This document shows positions 1-7,387 of a stretch of 11,715 bases of DNA, in pieces; position 1 is the stretch's first letter, and every line of letters begins with the position of its first letter. The translations under genes and the position numbers were made by a program. The DNA lies in assembly GCA_023663505.1 (NCBI GenBank), contig JAMPHH010000081.1, positions 1 to 11,715 of the forward strand, in the 5' to 3' direction. The stretch is from Muribaculum sp. (GTDB lineage Bacteria; Bacillota; Clostridia; Lachnospirales; Lachnospiraceae). The notes beneath the pieces are model-generated. The model was not told where the DNA came from. It ran no database searches and saw only the letters and a program-made list of their open reading frames with translations.

Positions 1-851
1 ATGAATCCGAGAAAGTGCACATGCGCCCCGTCATAAACCGCGTGAAAGACCAGTTTGGCGGCGGGTACAAAACGGAAAAGTTCACGGATGATGACGGCCA
101 CGAGATAACCTTTACCCACAAATCCCGCGTCCACCCCAAAACGATACAGGTGAACGTCACCGTCCCCGGACAGAAGAAAAAGAAGAAAAAATCCGTTTCC
201 ATCGACCAGAAACAGATGGCGTACTATTCCGAGAAATATGCAAAAAAACAGAAACGTGACAGGGACATCATGGTCGCGAGAGCCATGGATCTGATCGCCC
301 ATCCCAAAAAATATGACAAAGTGACGTCCGCCGGTTCAGGGGCGTACGTGCGGAACATCGCGTTTGACAAATCCACCGGCGAGATCGTGGAAGGCAGGGA
401 ACTGGAGCTTGACCTGGAAAAGATCGCGGAAGAAGAAAAATATGACGGGTACTACTCCATCGTCACCAGCGAGTTGAAGATGAGCGACCGGGAAATGAGG
501 GAAACATACAGAGGGCTGGCACGCATAGAAGACACTTTTAAAATTTCCAAGACAGATTTCGAGTCAAGACCCGTGTTTGTCTGGACAAACGAACACATAG
601 AAGGGCATTTCGCCACATGCTTCACCGCCCTCGTGCTGATCCGGCTCTTGCAGGCAAAGCTCGGGAGCAAATACCCGGTCGGGAAAATGATTGAATCTTT
701 AAGGAAATACAAGTGTACCCAGATCGGCAGTACAATGTACCAGTTTGTTTATTTTGACGAGATCCTCAGGGAGTGTGGGAAAATATTCGGTCTGGAACTG
801 AATGGCAGATACCGTACCAGGGAACAGATACGCAGGATGCTGAAATACTAA
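1..851 (+). CDS. IS1634/IS4-type transposase, C-terminal part (5' end outside window)
   Basis: The reading frame is already open at the left edge, with no ATG in good context, so this is the C-terminal part of a longer protein; the GTG at 15 is probably an internal valine. It is a DDE transposase, which cuts and rejoins DNA at the ends of its own insertion sequence. Visible signs, numbered from the GTG: a lysine-rich basic stretch near residues 53-59, a YDGYYSIVTSE segment (143-153) typical of IS1634 proteins, and YRGLARIEDTFKISK (165-179), in which Glu172 and Lys179 keep the E(6)K spacing of the IS4 family signature. The next segment, HIEGHFATCFTALVLIRLL, is also family-typical. The usual Trp in the GLW-IE motif is Ala here. 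The C-terminus appears natural. Whether the element is intact cannot be judged, because its left end is missing and I could not place its right inverted repeat with confidence. Confidence 0.85.
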   Translation, partial: ESEKVHMRPVINRVKDQFGGGYKTEKFTDDDGHEITFTHKSRVHPKTIQVNVTVPGQKKKKKKSVSIDQKQMAYYSEKYAKKQKRDRDIMVARAMDLIAHPKKYDKVTSAGSGAYVRNIAFDKSTGEIVEGRELELDLEKIAEEEKYDGYYSIVTSELKMSDREMRETYRGLARIEDTFKISKTDFESRPVFVWTNEHIEGHFATCFTALVLIRLLQAKLGSKYPVGKMIESLRKYKCTQIGSTMYQFVYFDEILRECGKIFGLELNGRYRTREQIRRMLKY

Positions 852-903
852 AATAATTTTTTCCACAGCCAAATCCGACAAATATACCACATGCAGACAA
901 AAC

Positions 904-940
904 ACGGGAAGCCTTGATTTTACTGGCTTCCCGTTGGTTT
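904..940 (+). terminator. Terminator after the transposase gene
   Basis: A perfect 10-bp stem, ACGGGAAGCC (904-913) with GGCTTCCCGT (925-934), closes an 11-nt loop and is followed by a GT-rich TGGTTT tail. It lies 53 nt after the transposase stop codon. The tail is not a clean U-run, so termination may be imperfect. The boundary of the insertion sequence probably lies at or shortly after this hairpin. Confidence 0.65.
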
Positions 941-1033
941 TGGTGTAAAACTTGAGATATCACTCTACCTATTCTCTATCAAGCTTTATACCATATTTTG
1001 GCGAGGTTGTAAATAGAACATCTGTTCATGTTC

Positions 1034-1741
1034 TTAATTTATGCCATTTATGTACTGCAAAATCCCCATATGTATCGCCCACGCGACCCGCTCCTGATAG
1101 GCTTGATCGCACAGCTTCTCCGCCTCCGCGCCGTTTGAGAGGAAGCCGCACTCCACGATCACGATCGGGGTGGAAGTTTTTTTGAGAAGATAGTAGCTGT
1201 CATTCGCCTTGATCTGTCTGTGGTTCTGCGCGTCCAGCCGCCTGATCAGGCTCTCCTGTAACAGCTCCGCCAGTTTCTGCCCCTCCTTGCTGCCCGTATA
1301 ATAGAAAACCTGTGCCCCGTTCACATACTCCTCGGGATAGCTGTTCTGGTGGATGCTCACGGTCAGGGTGGGAGCCGCCTCGTCAATAATGACGATCCGC
1401 CGTTTCATATCCTGCACCTTTTTATTGGAGGCGTCCGCGTCATACAGCCCTTCCCCCGTCTCTCTGGTCATGACCACCTCAACGTCCTGCGCCTCCAGAT
1501 ATTCCTTTACCAGCAGGGCGATCTGTAAATTAAGATCCTTCTCCAAAGCCCCGTTGATGCCGATCTTCCCCGGGTCGATCCCCCCGTGTCCGGCATCTAT
1601 CACCACTCGAACCTTGGGCTCCCCCTGCACCACCGAGGAGTTGTTCGCGGCTTTCCACTGCTCCCGCTCCGCGATCAAAAGAACCGCGAGAAGCAGTCCT
1701 GTGGCGATTGCCTTAAAAACGCTTTGATATTTTATTTTCAT
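1034..1741 (-). CDS. cwlD: N-acetylmuramoyl-L-alanine amidase, CwlD-like
   Basis: A zinc amidase of the Amidase_3 family, which cleaves the bond between N-acetylmuramic acid and the stem peptide of peptidoglycan. Its 235 residues match the length of CwlD of spore formers, which helps make muramic-delta-lactam in the spore cortex. Residues 10-24 form an N-terminal hydrophobic anchor or signal. The zinc site is visible: His52 in DAGHGG, Glu67 in NGALEKDLNLQ and His131 in SIHQNS. The catalytic Glu197 sits in VIVECGFLSN. The start is supported by an AGGGG ribosome binding site seven bases upstream. The gene diverges from the sortase operon. A weak 7-bp hairpin (1015-1034) touches the stop codon but lacks a U-tract. 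The family call is secure; the specific CwlD (sporulation) assignment rests on length and on the single-domain architecture, and a vegetative amidase remains possible. Confidence 0.88.
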   Translation of the reverse strand: MKIKYQSVFKAIATGLLLAVLLIAEREQWKAANNSSVVQGEPKVRVVIDAGHGGIDPGKIGINGALEKDLNLQIALLVKEYLEAQDVEVVMTRETGEGLYDADASNKKVQDMKRRIVIIDEAAPTLTVSIHQNSYPEEYVNGAQVFYYTGSKEGQKLAELLQESLIRRLDAQNHRQIKANDSYYLLKKTSTPIVIVECGFLSNGAEAEKLCDQAYQERVAWAIHMGILQYINGIN

Positions 1742-1840
1742 TAAAATGCCCCTTGCTTTATCTTAATCACTATTCTATTATTATGTCCTTCTCAAAAGAA
1801 TTAAACCATGTTTTTCCTTTATTAAGAATTTCTAAAGGTA

Positions 1841-1870
1841 TTGCAATATGCCTTTCGGATAGCGTATAAT
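1841..1870 (+). promoter_or_regulatory. Promoter of the sortase operon
   Basis: TTGCAA (1841-1846) and a perfect TATAAT (1865-1870) are separated by 18 nt. The -10 ends only six bases before the ATG at 1877, so the expected transcription start lies at or next to the start codon. Confidence 0.55.
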
Positions 1871-1876
1871 AGGGGC

Positions 1877-2803
1877 ATGAGCAAGCAAAGGAAAATACTA
1901 CTGATTATACTGGGGACGGTAGGCGCCGTCTGTCTGATCGCCGCCGGAATTCTGTTGGTGCGGCAGAGATCCGCCGACAAGCGCTCCGAGGAGCTGTTTG
2001 CACAGATGCAAGAACAGGCGCAGGAGCGCACGGCAGAGTCGGAGGAGAACGCAGAAGGAGCCTTCGGGGAAATGTCCGACGAGACCCTCAAGTCCGAGGC
2101 GGATTCCGCTTCCGCGGAGAATGCCGATTCCAAGGCTTCGGAGGCAGGCCCGGAGGAGACTCCGGCTGACCTGACAGACAACCCCTATCAGGACAGCTTT
2201 CTTGCCAACAGCGATATGGCGGCATGGCTAAGGATTGAGGGAACCAAGATCGACTATCCTGTCATGTGGACTCCGCGGGATGAGAATTATTATCTCTACC
2301 GCGGCTTTGACGGCAAGGATGACAAGAACGGCTGTCTGATACTTGACACGGACAGCTCACTGGAGCCCCTGACCACCAATCTCATTATTCATGGGCACAA
2401 TATGCGCTCCGGCGCAATGTTTGGAACGCTCACCGATTATGAGAAGGAGGAGTTTGCCAAGGAGCATAATATCATCACGCTGCACACCAAGGACCGTGAA
2501 CGGCGTTATGAGGTGATCGCAGTGTTCCGCTCCCAAGTTTATCGCAAGACGGATCAGGTTTTTAAGTTCTACAAATTTTTTCAAGCCGACACTCAGGAGG
2601 AATTTGATGATTTTTACCAAAACATCAAGGCATTATCCCTGTATGACACCGGAGTGACGGCGGAATTCGGCGACAGCTTCATCACCCTCTCCACCTGTGT
2701 CTATCATGTGGAACAGGGGCGGTTCGTAGTCGTCGCCAAGGAGATTGGAACCGGAGCTTGGTACAGCCCTTTTTCAGAAACAAACAACACAAATAATGAT
2801 TAG
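1877..2803 (+). CDS. srtB: Class B sortase
   Basis: A membrane-anchored cysteine transpeptidase that joins secreted proteins to the cell wall. Starting at ATG 1877 gives 308 residues: a short basic start (MSKQRK), a transmembrane anchor at about residues 7-28, an acidic Glu/Ala/Ser-rich spacer to about residue 95, then the sortase fold. The catalytic set is present: His174 in IIHGHNM, Cys274 in TLSTCVYH and Arg282 in QGRFVVVAK. The Cys-to-Arg spacing and the NPYQDSFL...WLRIEGTKIDYPV region are typical of class B enzymes. A TTG start at 1841 in the same frame would put the -35 box inside the gene, so I prefer 1877, although its AGGGG lies only one base from the ATG. The gene for its likely substrate follows, with a ribosome binding site overlapping the sortase stop codon. 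The spacer is unusually long and charged; the family call is firm. Confidence 0.9.
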   Translation: MSKQRKILLIILGTVGAVCLIAAGILLVRQRSADKRSEELFAQMQEQAQERTAESEENAEGAFGEMSDETLKSEADSASAENADSKASEAGPEETPADLTDNPYQDSFLANSDMAAWLRIEGTKIDYPVMWTPRDENYYLYRGFDGKDDKNGCLILDTDSSLEPLTTNLIIHGHNMRSGAMFGTLTDYEKEEFAKEHNIITLHTKDRERRYEVIAVFRSQVYRKTDQVFKFYKFFQADTQEEFDDFYQNIKALSLYDTGVTAEFGDSFITLSTCVYHVEQGRFVVVAKEIGTGAWYSPFSETNNTNND

Positions 2804-2816
2804 GAGGACATTACTT

Positions 2817-3659
2817 ATGAAGAAATTCAACAAATTAGTCGCTTTGGCGGCTGCCGCATCGCTTATTGCGTTGTTTCCCGGCGTCAGTGAGATGAGAGCT
2901 TCCGCGGCGACGCCCACCACCCATTATCTTCAATATGACACGGATAAGCATGAGTGGAGATTGCAGACGGGAGCCTTCGCTGAGAATTCCGGCGGCAAGG
3001 ATCTCTACTATCTCAACGAGGGGGATGAGAAGGTTCAGGACGGTGACATTCTCGTCGTGATGCCTAATGAAGAATCCGCCAGCGGCAACATCAACATCAC
3101 CGTAAACGCGCGCTTGAGCAATCTCACCATCAACGGCTCCAGTGTCGTGATAACCGTGGGTGGCGCAGACGAATGTCATGTGAATGCCGACAGCTATGCC
3201 GCCATCACCGGAGACATCACAAACGCATATGTATATAACAACGCAACCTGTACTTTCCACAGCAATGTATCCAATCTCCGTATGATTGCCACCATAGAGA
3301 ACACTGTGAACACGACCGTCACCGTGGGCGGAACGGTAAGCTATGCCTCCACTGCCAACGCCGGGGGAGTCCTCAAGGAATATTATAATTTCAAGGCAGG
3401 CACTTTCGACTTTGACGGCGTCTCCGGTCTTATGACAGACCCCAGCAACTACAGCACCTCTGGCAACGGACCCGCTGCTGCTGCTCCCGCAGCAAGCACT
3501 ACTACGGCGGCAGCACCGGCACAATCCCAGCCCGCCGCTGCTTCCGGCGAGTACGATGATGTGCCCAAGACAGGGGAGGGGAATCTGAGCAGTCTACTGT
3601 TAGCTGCCTCTGCATTGTGCTTTGTAGGATGCTTCGGGCTGCGGAAGAAGTCAAGATAA
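2817..3659 (+). CDS. Cell-wall-anchored surface protein with VPKTG sorting signal
   Basis: A secreted protein of 280 residues, probably the substrate of the adjacent sortase. The start at 2817 is fixed by AGGAGG (2802-2807) with a 9-nt spacer and by a classical signal peptide: MKKFNK, a hydrophobic core at residues 7-23, and an Ala-Ser-Ala cleavage site at 28-30. The mature part has regularly spaced Asn/Thr/Val/Ile-rich strands at about residues 90-200, suggesting a beta-solenoid or beta-sandwich. A Pro/Ala/Thr/Ser-rich stalk of about 30 residues follows. At the C-terminus are VPKTG (249-253), a hydrophobic stretch, and the basic tail RKKSR, i.e. a complete LPXTG-like sorting signal. I do not recognise the central domain and propose no ligand or activity. 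Translation is probably coupled to the sortase gene. Confidence 0.85.
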   Translation: MKKFNKLVALAAAASLIALFPGVSEMRASAATPTTHYLQYDTDKHEWRLQTGAFAENSGGKDLYYLNEGDEKVQDGDILVVMPNEESASGNINITVNARLSNLTINGSSVVITVGGADECHVNADSYAAITGDITNAYVYNNATCTFHSNVSNLRMIATIENTVNTTVTVGGTVSYASTANAGGVLKEYYNFKAGTFDFDGVSGLMTDPSNYSTSGNGPAAAAPAASTTTAAAPAQSQPAAASGEYDDVPKTGEGNLSSLLLAASALCFVGCFGLRKKSR

Positions 3660-3745
3660 TGTGTTGCGTGTGAAACTGTTTATATAACTTTAACAGTTCC
3701 TGCAAATTACCGCACAGTTAGCCGAATGTTAATTAAAGATAAAGC

Positions 3746-3784
3746 AGGGGATCCGCTTGTTTGACTTAGGCGGCTCCCCTTTTT
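3746..3784 (+). terminator. Terminator, probably bidirectional, between surface protein and GH18 genes
   Basis: AGGGGA-T-CCGC (3746-3756) pairs with GCGG-C-TCCCCT (3770-3780), ten pairs with one mismatch, and is followed by TTTT (3781-3784). On the minus strand the same stem is followed by a weaker T-rich stretch (GCTTTATCTTT), so it may also end transcription of the convergent GH18 gene. Confidence 0.75.
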
Positions 3785-3863
3785 CATAAGACTTCGTAAG
3801 TATCACGCGGGATTTGCACAAGCTCAACTGCCTTGACTTGGCTCCCTTCCTGCAAAGTCTTTC

Positions 3864-5570
3864 TTATGACACGCTATAAGCGTTGATCAGCTCCCAGACC
3901 TCCGGAGTCCCATACCCCAATCTCCAGACAGCCACACCGCCAATCTCATTCGTGCCCATCACGTTCAGCTTCACCCTGATCGATTCCGCATCCTCCAGCC
4001 ACACCTGCTTTAAGCCGCTTCCACTCTGCCATTCCAGATAATTCTGACAGGTAGTCTCGTCCCATACGGGCTGCGCGCTGACCAGATTCAGAAAATCCGC
4101 CACATTATTCATCGTCAAATATTCATCCGTCACAGTGACGCCATCGGTAGTCCAGACAATCATATACAGCGGCAGCGCGTTGACCACCTTCTGCGCGGGC
4201 ACCTCCGACAAGGTCTTCTCTATCCCGTTTGACACATAATCGATACTTGCCACGCTCCCCGGGTCGCCGCTGCCGTGCCAATGCTCATCATAGCCCATGA
4301 TGATGACATAATCCGCAATCTGTCCCTGAATATCCAGCCTGTAATGCTCATTAAAATGAAAGGGAACATAGTCATCCACGGAGAGCACCAACCCGTTCCA
4401 CCTGCATTCCGCGGACAGCTCACGCAGGAATTGCACATAATGCACCCCTGTCTCTGACGCCACCTGTTCAAAATCAATATTGATGCCATCCAAGCCAAGC
4501 TCCAACGCCATATCGATAATCCCGTTCACAAGCTTCTGACGCTTCGCGGTGGAGGAAAGCACCTCATACTCATTTACAGTCGTCCTTGTCTCATTGCGAT
4601 AGTTAAAATTATCAAGCACGCCCCAAACCTGCAGCCCTACCGTGTGTGCAGACTCAACATAGCTGCGCTCACCAAAGCTCCTGAAATTCCCCTCTTCGTC
4701 ACAAAGGCTGAACCACGTAGGCGCGATCACGTTCATCCCCTTGCTTCCCGACACCATCTCATACAATGTGCTGTTGCCCGCCGTTGCGCCGATGGCGTGA
4801 AAGCCCAAGCTTACCTTCCCCTCCACGGGCAGCCCTACATAATCCGGAGCCTCATAATCCGTCACAGGTGTCTCCTGTACCGCGGCAGCCTCGCCCAGTC
4901 TCTTGTTCTCCACATAGCCGATCATCGAGTCAGAGGTCTTCACCTTGCTCCAATTCTCCATGGTCTCAAGCACCTTCACGGTCTCCCCCTGCTCCATATC
5001 CCGCAGAATGGGACTCTTGATGCCGCCCTTCTCGCGAATTGCAGTCTTTTTCTTAATCTGAGCCTCGCTTCTCTCGCCCCACTGGGTATCTACCTGCACA
5101 TGTCTGTCAAACACCGCATAGCCATAATTGGTAAACAGCTTCACATAGTCCGCCGCCAGATAAACCGTGTCCTTCTCCACAAAGCACAGGGGATGTCCCA
5201 TATCCTGCTCCCCCTGCATATTGGAATAGACTCCCTCGTTGCCCTCTAACGCCGTGCTGACCGTCTCCAACGCATCCGTGTAAAGCAGCAGATTCTCCGC
5301 CCTATCCACATAAAATATTTCATTCATATATTTATGAACGGTGTCCAGATCAAAATAACAGATTCCGTCCCTTATAAGAGCCTGCTCCTCGACCATCTCA
5401 TCCTGTAAGATGATAGCCGACCTCTCCCCCGACACCTGAAAATATTCGTCCAAATCCATACGCTCGTCACTGTAAGAATACTTGTCCAACAAAGGCTTCG
5501 CTATGGCGGCAGCCGACACTACCCCGATCAAAGCCACCGCGATCAAAATCGTCACTAATTTTTTCTTCAT
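3864..5570 (-). CDS. Exported GH18 glycosidase with SH3b domain
   Basis: A 568-residue envelope protein. Residues 1-27 are a signal or anchor (MKKKLV then a hydrophobic run). Residues 35-165 form an unrecognised N-terminal region. Residues 172-227 resemble a bacterial SH3 domain (a TAIREKGG start, ETVKVLE, WSKVKT, GYVE). From about residue 250 to the end is a GH18 barrel, with DGINIDFE at 361-368; Glu368 is the expected acid/base and Asp366 its helper. Asn364 replaces the first Asp of the classical DxxDxDxE, as is usual in the YaaH/SleL-like spore cortex glucosaminidases of this family. It therefore probably acts on peptidoglycan N-acetylglucosamine linkages, either in the spore cortex or in the vegetative wall. 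It is monocistronic and convergent with the surface protein gene. Its ribosome binding site (GGGGA) is weak. An inverted repeat TCATAAG-ACTT (3784-3794) with AAGT-cttt-CTTATGA (3855-3869) spans its 3' end but lacks a U-tract. Confidence 0.85.
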   Translation of the reverse strand: MKKKLVTILIAVALIGVVSAAAIAKPLLDKYSYSDERMDLDEYFQVSGERSAIILQDEMVEEQALIRDGICYFDLDTVHKYMNEIFYVDRAENLLLYTDALETVSTALEGNEGVYSNMQGEQDMGHPLCFVEKDTVYLAADYVKLFTNYGYAVFDRHVQVDTQWGERSEAQIKKKTAIREKGGIKSPILRDMEQGETVKVLETMENWSKVKTSDSMIGYVENKRLGEAAAVQETPVTDYEAPDYVGLPVEGKVSLGFHAIGATAGNSTLYEMVSGSKGMNVIAPTWFSLCDEEGNFRSFGERSYVESAHTVGLQVWGVLDNFNYRNETRTTVNEYEVLSSTAKRQKLVNGIIDMALELGLDGINIDFEQVASETGVHYVQFLRELSAECRWNGLVLSVDDYVPFHFNEHYRLDIQGQIADYVIIMGYDEHWHGSGDPGSVASIDYVSNGIEKTLSEVPAQKVVNALPLYMIVWTTDGVTVTDEYLTMNNVADFLNLVSAQPVWDETTCQNYLEWQSGSGLKQVWLEDAESIRVKLNVMGTNEIGGVAVWRLGYGTPEVWELINAYSVS

Positions 5571-5598
5571 AAGTCCCCGTCTCTCTTTTATATATTTT

Positions 5599-5805
5599 GT
5601 AACTACCCTGAGCTTTGCTCTGCACAGTTACATATCCTACACCAACATGCACACCGACAACGGCGGCACAGACAGTCAATGAGAAGAACCACTTACGATT
5701 CTTTAGTCAGCGTATATTGCCGGCCTAGAATTCCTTTACACACTTATGTGCTGTCAAAATTCATGTGCAGAATGTAACTGTAAACAAGTTGACCAGTTAC
5801 ATTCT
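5599..5805. promoter_or_regulatory. GTAACTG repeats upstream of the GH18 gene
   Basis: AGAATGTAACTG (5769-5780) and CAGTTACATTCT (5794-5805) form a perfect 12-bp inverted repeat with a 13-nt spacer. CAGTTACAT occurs again at 5625-5633, and its AGTTAC pairs with GTAACT (5599-5604) around an inner GAGC-ttt-GCTC hairpin. All copies lie in the region preceding the minus-strand GH18 gene. This pattern suits a multi-site operator, or RNA hairpins in the leader. I could not place a convincing promoter here. Confidence 0.4.
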
Positions 5806-6169
5806 AACACACGAATTCGACGTAGTCATTACCAATTTTGACAAATTTAGATTTTTTAGGAAGCATCGGCTGTCAGCAAACTGCATCAAAAGGCAATTTC
5901 TTCCCCAAAACAGCAATTTTCCGATACCCCTGAGAATCCGTTTGCAGGTCATGACCAAAAGAAGTTGTGATAATGTGATATACTAACTGTAAATGCTCCG
6001 GCGACACGAACCGATATCTATATTAAAAGCATGTCGGCCCATAAAATAAAAAATACCTGTGAAAACTGATTAAAATGAATTATATCTGTGAAAATTATAG
6101 TTGAAATACTATGAACTCTATAAGGACAAGCACGTATGCACCTGTAAGACATCACCGCGCAAGCGCCGA

Positions 6170-6277
6170 CCGCATACCGCCAAACGCAATTCGCCAATCA
6201 TTGCTGTGGCGATTGTGATTGCAACAATTGCCGCTTCAACCATTGTTGTTGCAGCAATGCCTGCCACAACCCTTTTG
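6170..6277 (-). pseudogene. Possible remnant of a Cys/Asn/Gly-rich small protein gene
   Basis: Read on the minus strand, this frame gives Cys, Asn, Gly, His and Ser in dense alternation (CGRHCCNNNG, then after one TGA codon SGNCCNHNRHSND). Almost every third codon position is a pyrimidine across about 25 codons, which is unlike random DNA. It has no start codon, a TAG (6278-6280) immediately upstream and an internal TGA (6236-6238), so it is not an intact gene as read. It could be a decayed gene or a chance product of a CAA/TTG-rich repeat. Confidence 0.2.
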
Positions 6278-6333
6278 CTATTGACGTTTTGCGTGATATG
6301 TCGGAAAAATTACTGCACTTTTACTGCGCATTG

Positions 6334-6342
6334 TGATATAAT
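6334..6342 (+). promoter_or_regulatory. Extended -10 promoter-like site
   Basis: TGA followed by a perfect TATAAT (6337-6342) forms an extended -10 element; no good -35 is seen. It could start a transcript running into the mecA leader. A stem of TGCCTCC (6380-6386) with GGAGGCA (6405-6411) lies about 35 nt downstream and would fold at the 5' end of that RNA. Confidence 0.35.
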
Positions 6343-6445
6343 ATATAGAAATAATAAGTCAACTAAGAAGAAAATCGCCTGCCTCCTTCCCGTGTCGGAT
6401 TGCCGGAGGCATTTACAGATATGATTATAACGTACTATTTCGCTA

Positions 6446-6467
6446 TTGGCAAGTTAATTTTTGCCAA
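6446..6467. repeat. TTGGCAA inverted repeat upstream of mecA
   Basis: TTGGCAA (6446-6452) and TTGCCAA (6461-6467) form a perfect 7-bp inverted repeat with an 8-nt spacer, about 40 nt before the mecA -35 box. It lacks a downstream U-run, so a protein binding site is more likely than a terminator. No regulator is recognised. Confidence 0.35.
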
Positions 6468-6505
6468 AATATTATAAAATTTTCTTAAACTGTGCGTTAC
6501 TGCTA

Positions 6506-6534
6506 TTGACGAACAGCCCACAAAAGTATAGAAT
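6506..6534 (+). promoter_or_regulatory. mecA promoter
   Basis: TTGACG (6506-6511) and TAGAAT (6529-6534) are separated by 17 nt. The predicted start, near 6541, falls on two CtsR-like heptamers, AGTCAAA (6541-6547) and GGTCAAC (6549-6555). Confidence 0.6.
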
Positions 6535-6592
6535 TCAATTAGTCAAAGGGTCAACACACACTCCGCATCACGGATGCAGAAAGGAGCGTTAT

Positions 6593-7330
6593 ATGAAAAT
6601 AGAAAAAGTAAATGAAAACCAGATTCGCTGCACCCTGACCAGAGAAGACCTGCTCAGCCGCGAATTAAAAATAAGCGAACTCGCCTATGGCACGGAGAAG
6701 GCAAAGAGTCTTTTTCGCGATATGATGCAGCAGGCGAATTTTGAATTTGGCTTTGAGGCGGAGGATATTCCGCTGATGATAGAGGCGATCCCCCTCAACG
6801 CAGAGTGCATCGTATTGATCATCACCAAGGTGGAGGACCCCGAGGAGCTGGACACCCGCTTCTCCAGATTTGCCCCCTCGCTTACTGATGATTACGACTA
6901 TGACGATGATGACGATTATGATGATGACGTCGATGATCGTCAGGAAATGCTCGACCTGTTCCGCAGACTTCAGGACGCGCAGGCGGACATCCCCGCGGCG
7001 ACGGTTCCCACTCAGGAGAGTGAGGAGGAGAAGCTTCGCACCCGAATCTTTAGTCTGGACTCCCTGCAGCAGGTAATGTCCATCGCCGCCGTCACTGGTA
7101 CGCGTTTTCAGGGGCGAAGCGCCTTATATAAGGACGGGAGTAACCAAAAATATTTACTGGTACTGACACAGGGCGACTCCACGAGAGACGATTTCGACCG
7201 CATGAGCAACATGATCTCCGAGTACGGCAGCCAGCAGCGCGCCATGCCTGCCAGCCGCACCTTTTTGGAGGAGCATTGCGAGGCGTTGATCGCGGAAAAC
7301 GCGCTATCTGCGTTGGCTCCCAAGGAATAA
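6593..7330 (+). CDS. mecA: MecA-type ClpC adaptor protein
   Basis: An adaptor that brings target proteins to the ClpC ATPase for degradation by ClpP in the cytoplasm; in Bacillus it targets ComK. The start at 6593 follows AAGGAG by six bases and gives 245 residues, slightly longer than Bacillus MecA (about 218). The N-terminal target-binding domain is clear: MKIEKVNENQIRCTLTREDL, then KAKSLFRDMMQQA and a VLIITKVEDPEELDTRFSRF end near residue 95. An extremely Asp/Tyr-rich linker follows (about residues 98-117, nearly all Asp and Tyr). The C-terminal ClpC-binding domain runs from about residue 150 (RIFSLDSLQQVMSIA, YLLVLTQGD, EYG, FLEEHCEALI). It is followed after 57 nt by a lipoprotein gene on the same strand. 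Which proteins it targets here cannot be told from the sequence. Confidence 0.88.
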   Translation: MKIEKVNENQIRCTLTREDLLSRELKISELAYGTEKAKSLFRDMMQQANFEFGFEAEDIPLMIEAIPLNAECIVLIITKVEDPEELDTRFSRFAPSLTDDYDYDDDDDYDDDVDDRQEMLDLFRRLQDAQADIPAATVPTQESEEEKLRTRIFSLDSLQQVMSIAAVTGTRFQGRSALYKDGSNQKYLLVLTQGDSTRDDFDRMSNMISEYGSQQRAMPASRTFLEEHCEALIAENALSALAPKE

Positions 7331-7387
7331 TCGACAACCTTGCGGGAATAAAACATGTCGCCCGAGACGACAAAATGAGAGGGAAAA

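Larger units (their letters stand above)
5571..6592. other. Long intergenic region without a convincing intact gene
   Basis: About 1 kb between the divergent GH18 and mecA genes. It holds the GTAACTG repeats, AT-rich DNA with a direct repeat CTGTGAAAA (6057-6065, 6086-6094), a Cys/Asn-rich broken reading frame on the minus strand (6170-6277), an extended -10 promoter at 6334-6342, inverted repeats at 6380-6411 and 6446-6467, and the mecA promoter at 6506-6534. Open frames here are short, lack ribosome binding sites and match nothing I recognise. The size would allow a small RNA, but I see no known RNA family. Confidence 0.5.

Noticed and set aside
4644..5249. A 201-codon plus-strand frame inside the GH18 gene
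   Set aside because: Antisense shadow of the GH18 coding sequence with no recognisable features.
5467..5679. A 70-codon minus-strand frame with a membrane-like start overlapping the GH18 gene start
   Set aside because: It uses a TTG start without a ribosome binding site and continues out of frame into the GH18 gene, which has its own convincing signal sequence. A decayed membrane gene cannot be fully excluded.
6236..6238. Selenocysteine codon in the Cys/Asn-rich frame
   Set aside because: No start codon, a TAG directly upstream and no identifiable SECIS-like hairpin; decay of the frame is the simpler explanation.
6101..6424. A 107-codon plus-strand frame with a hydrophobic Ile/Ala/Val run
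   Set aside because: It starts with TTG without a ribosome binding site, runs through a promoter-like site, and its hydrophobic run is the other-frame reading of a CAA/TTG-rich stretch.
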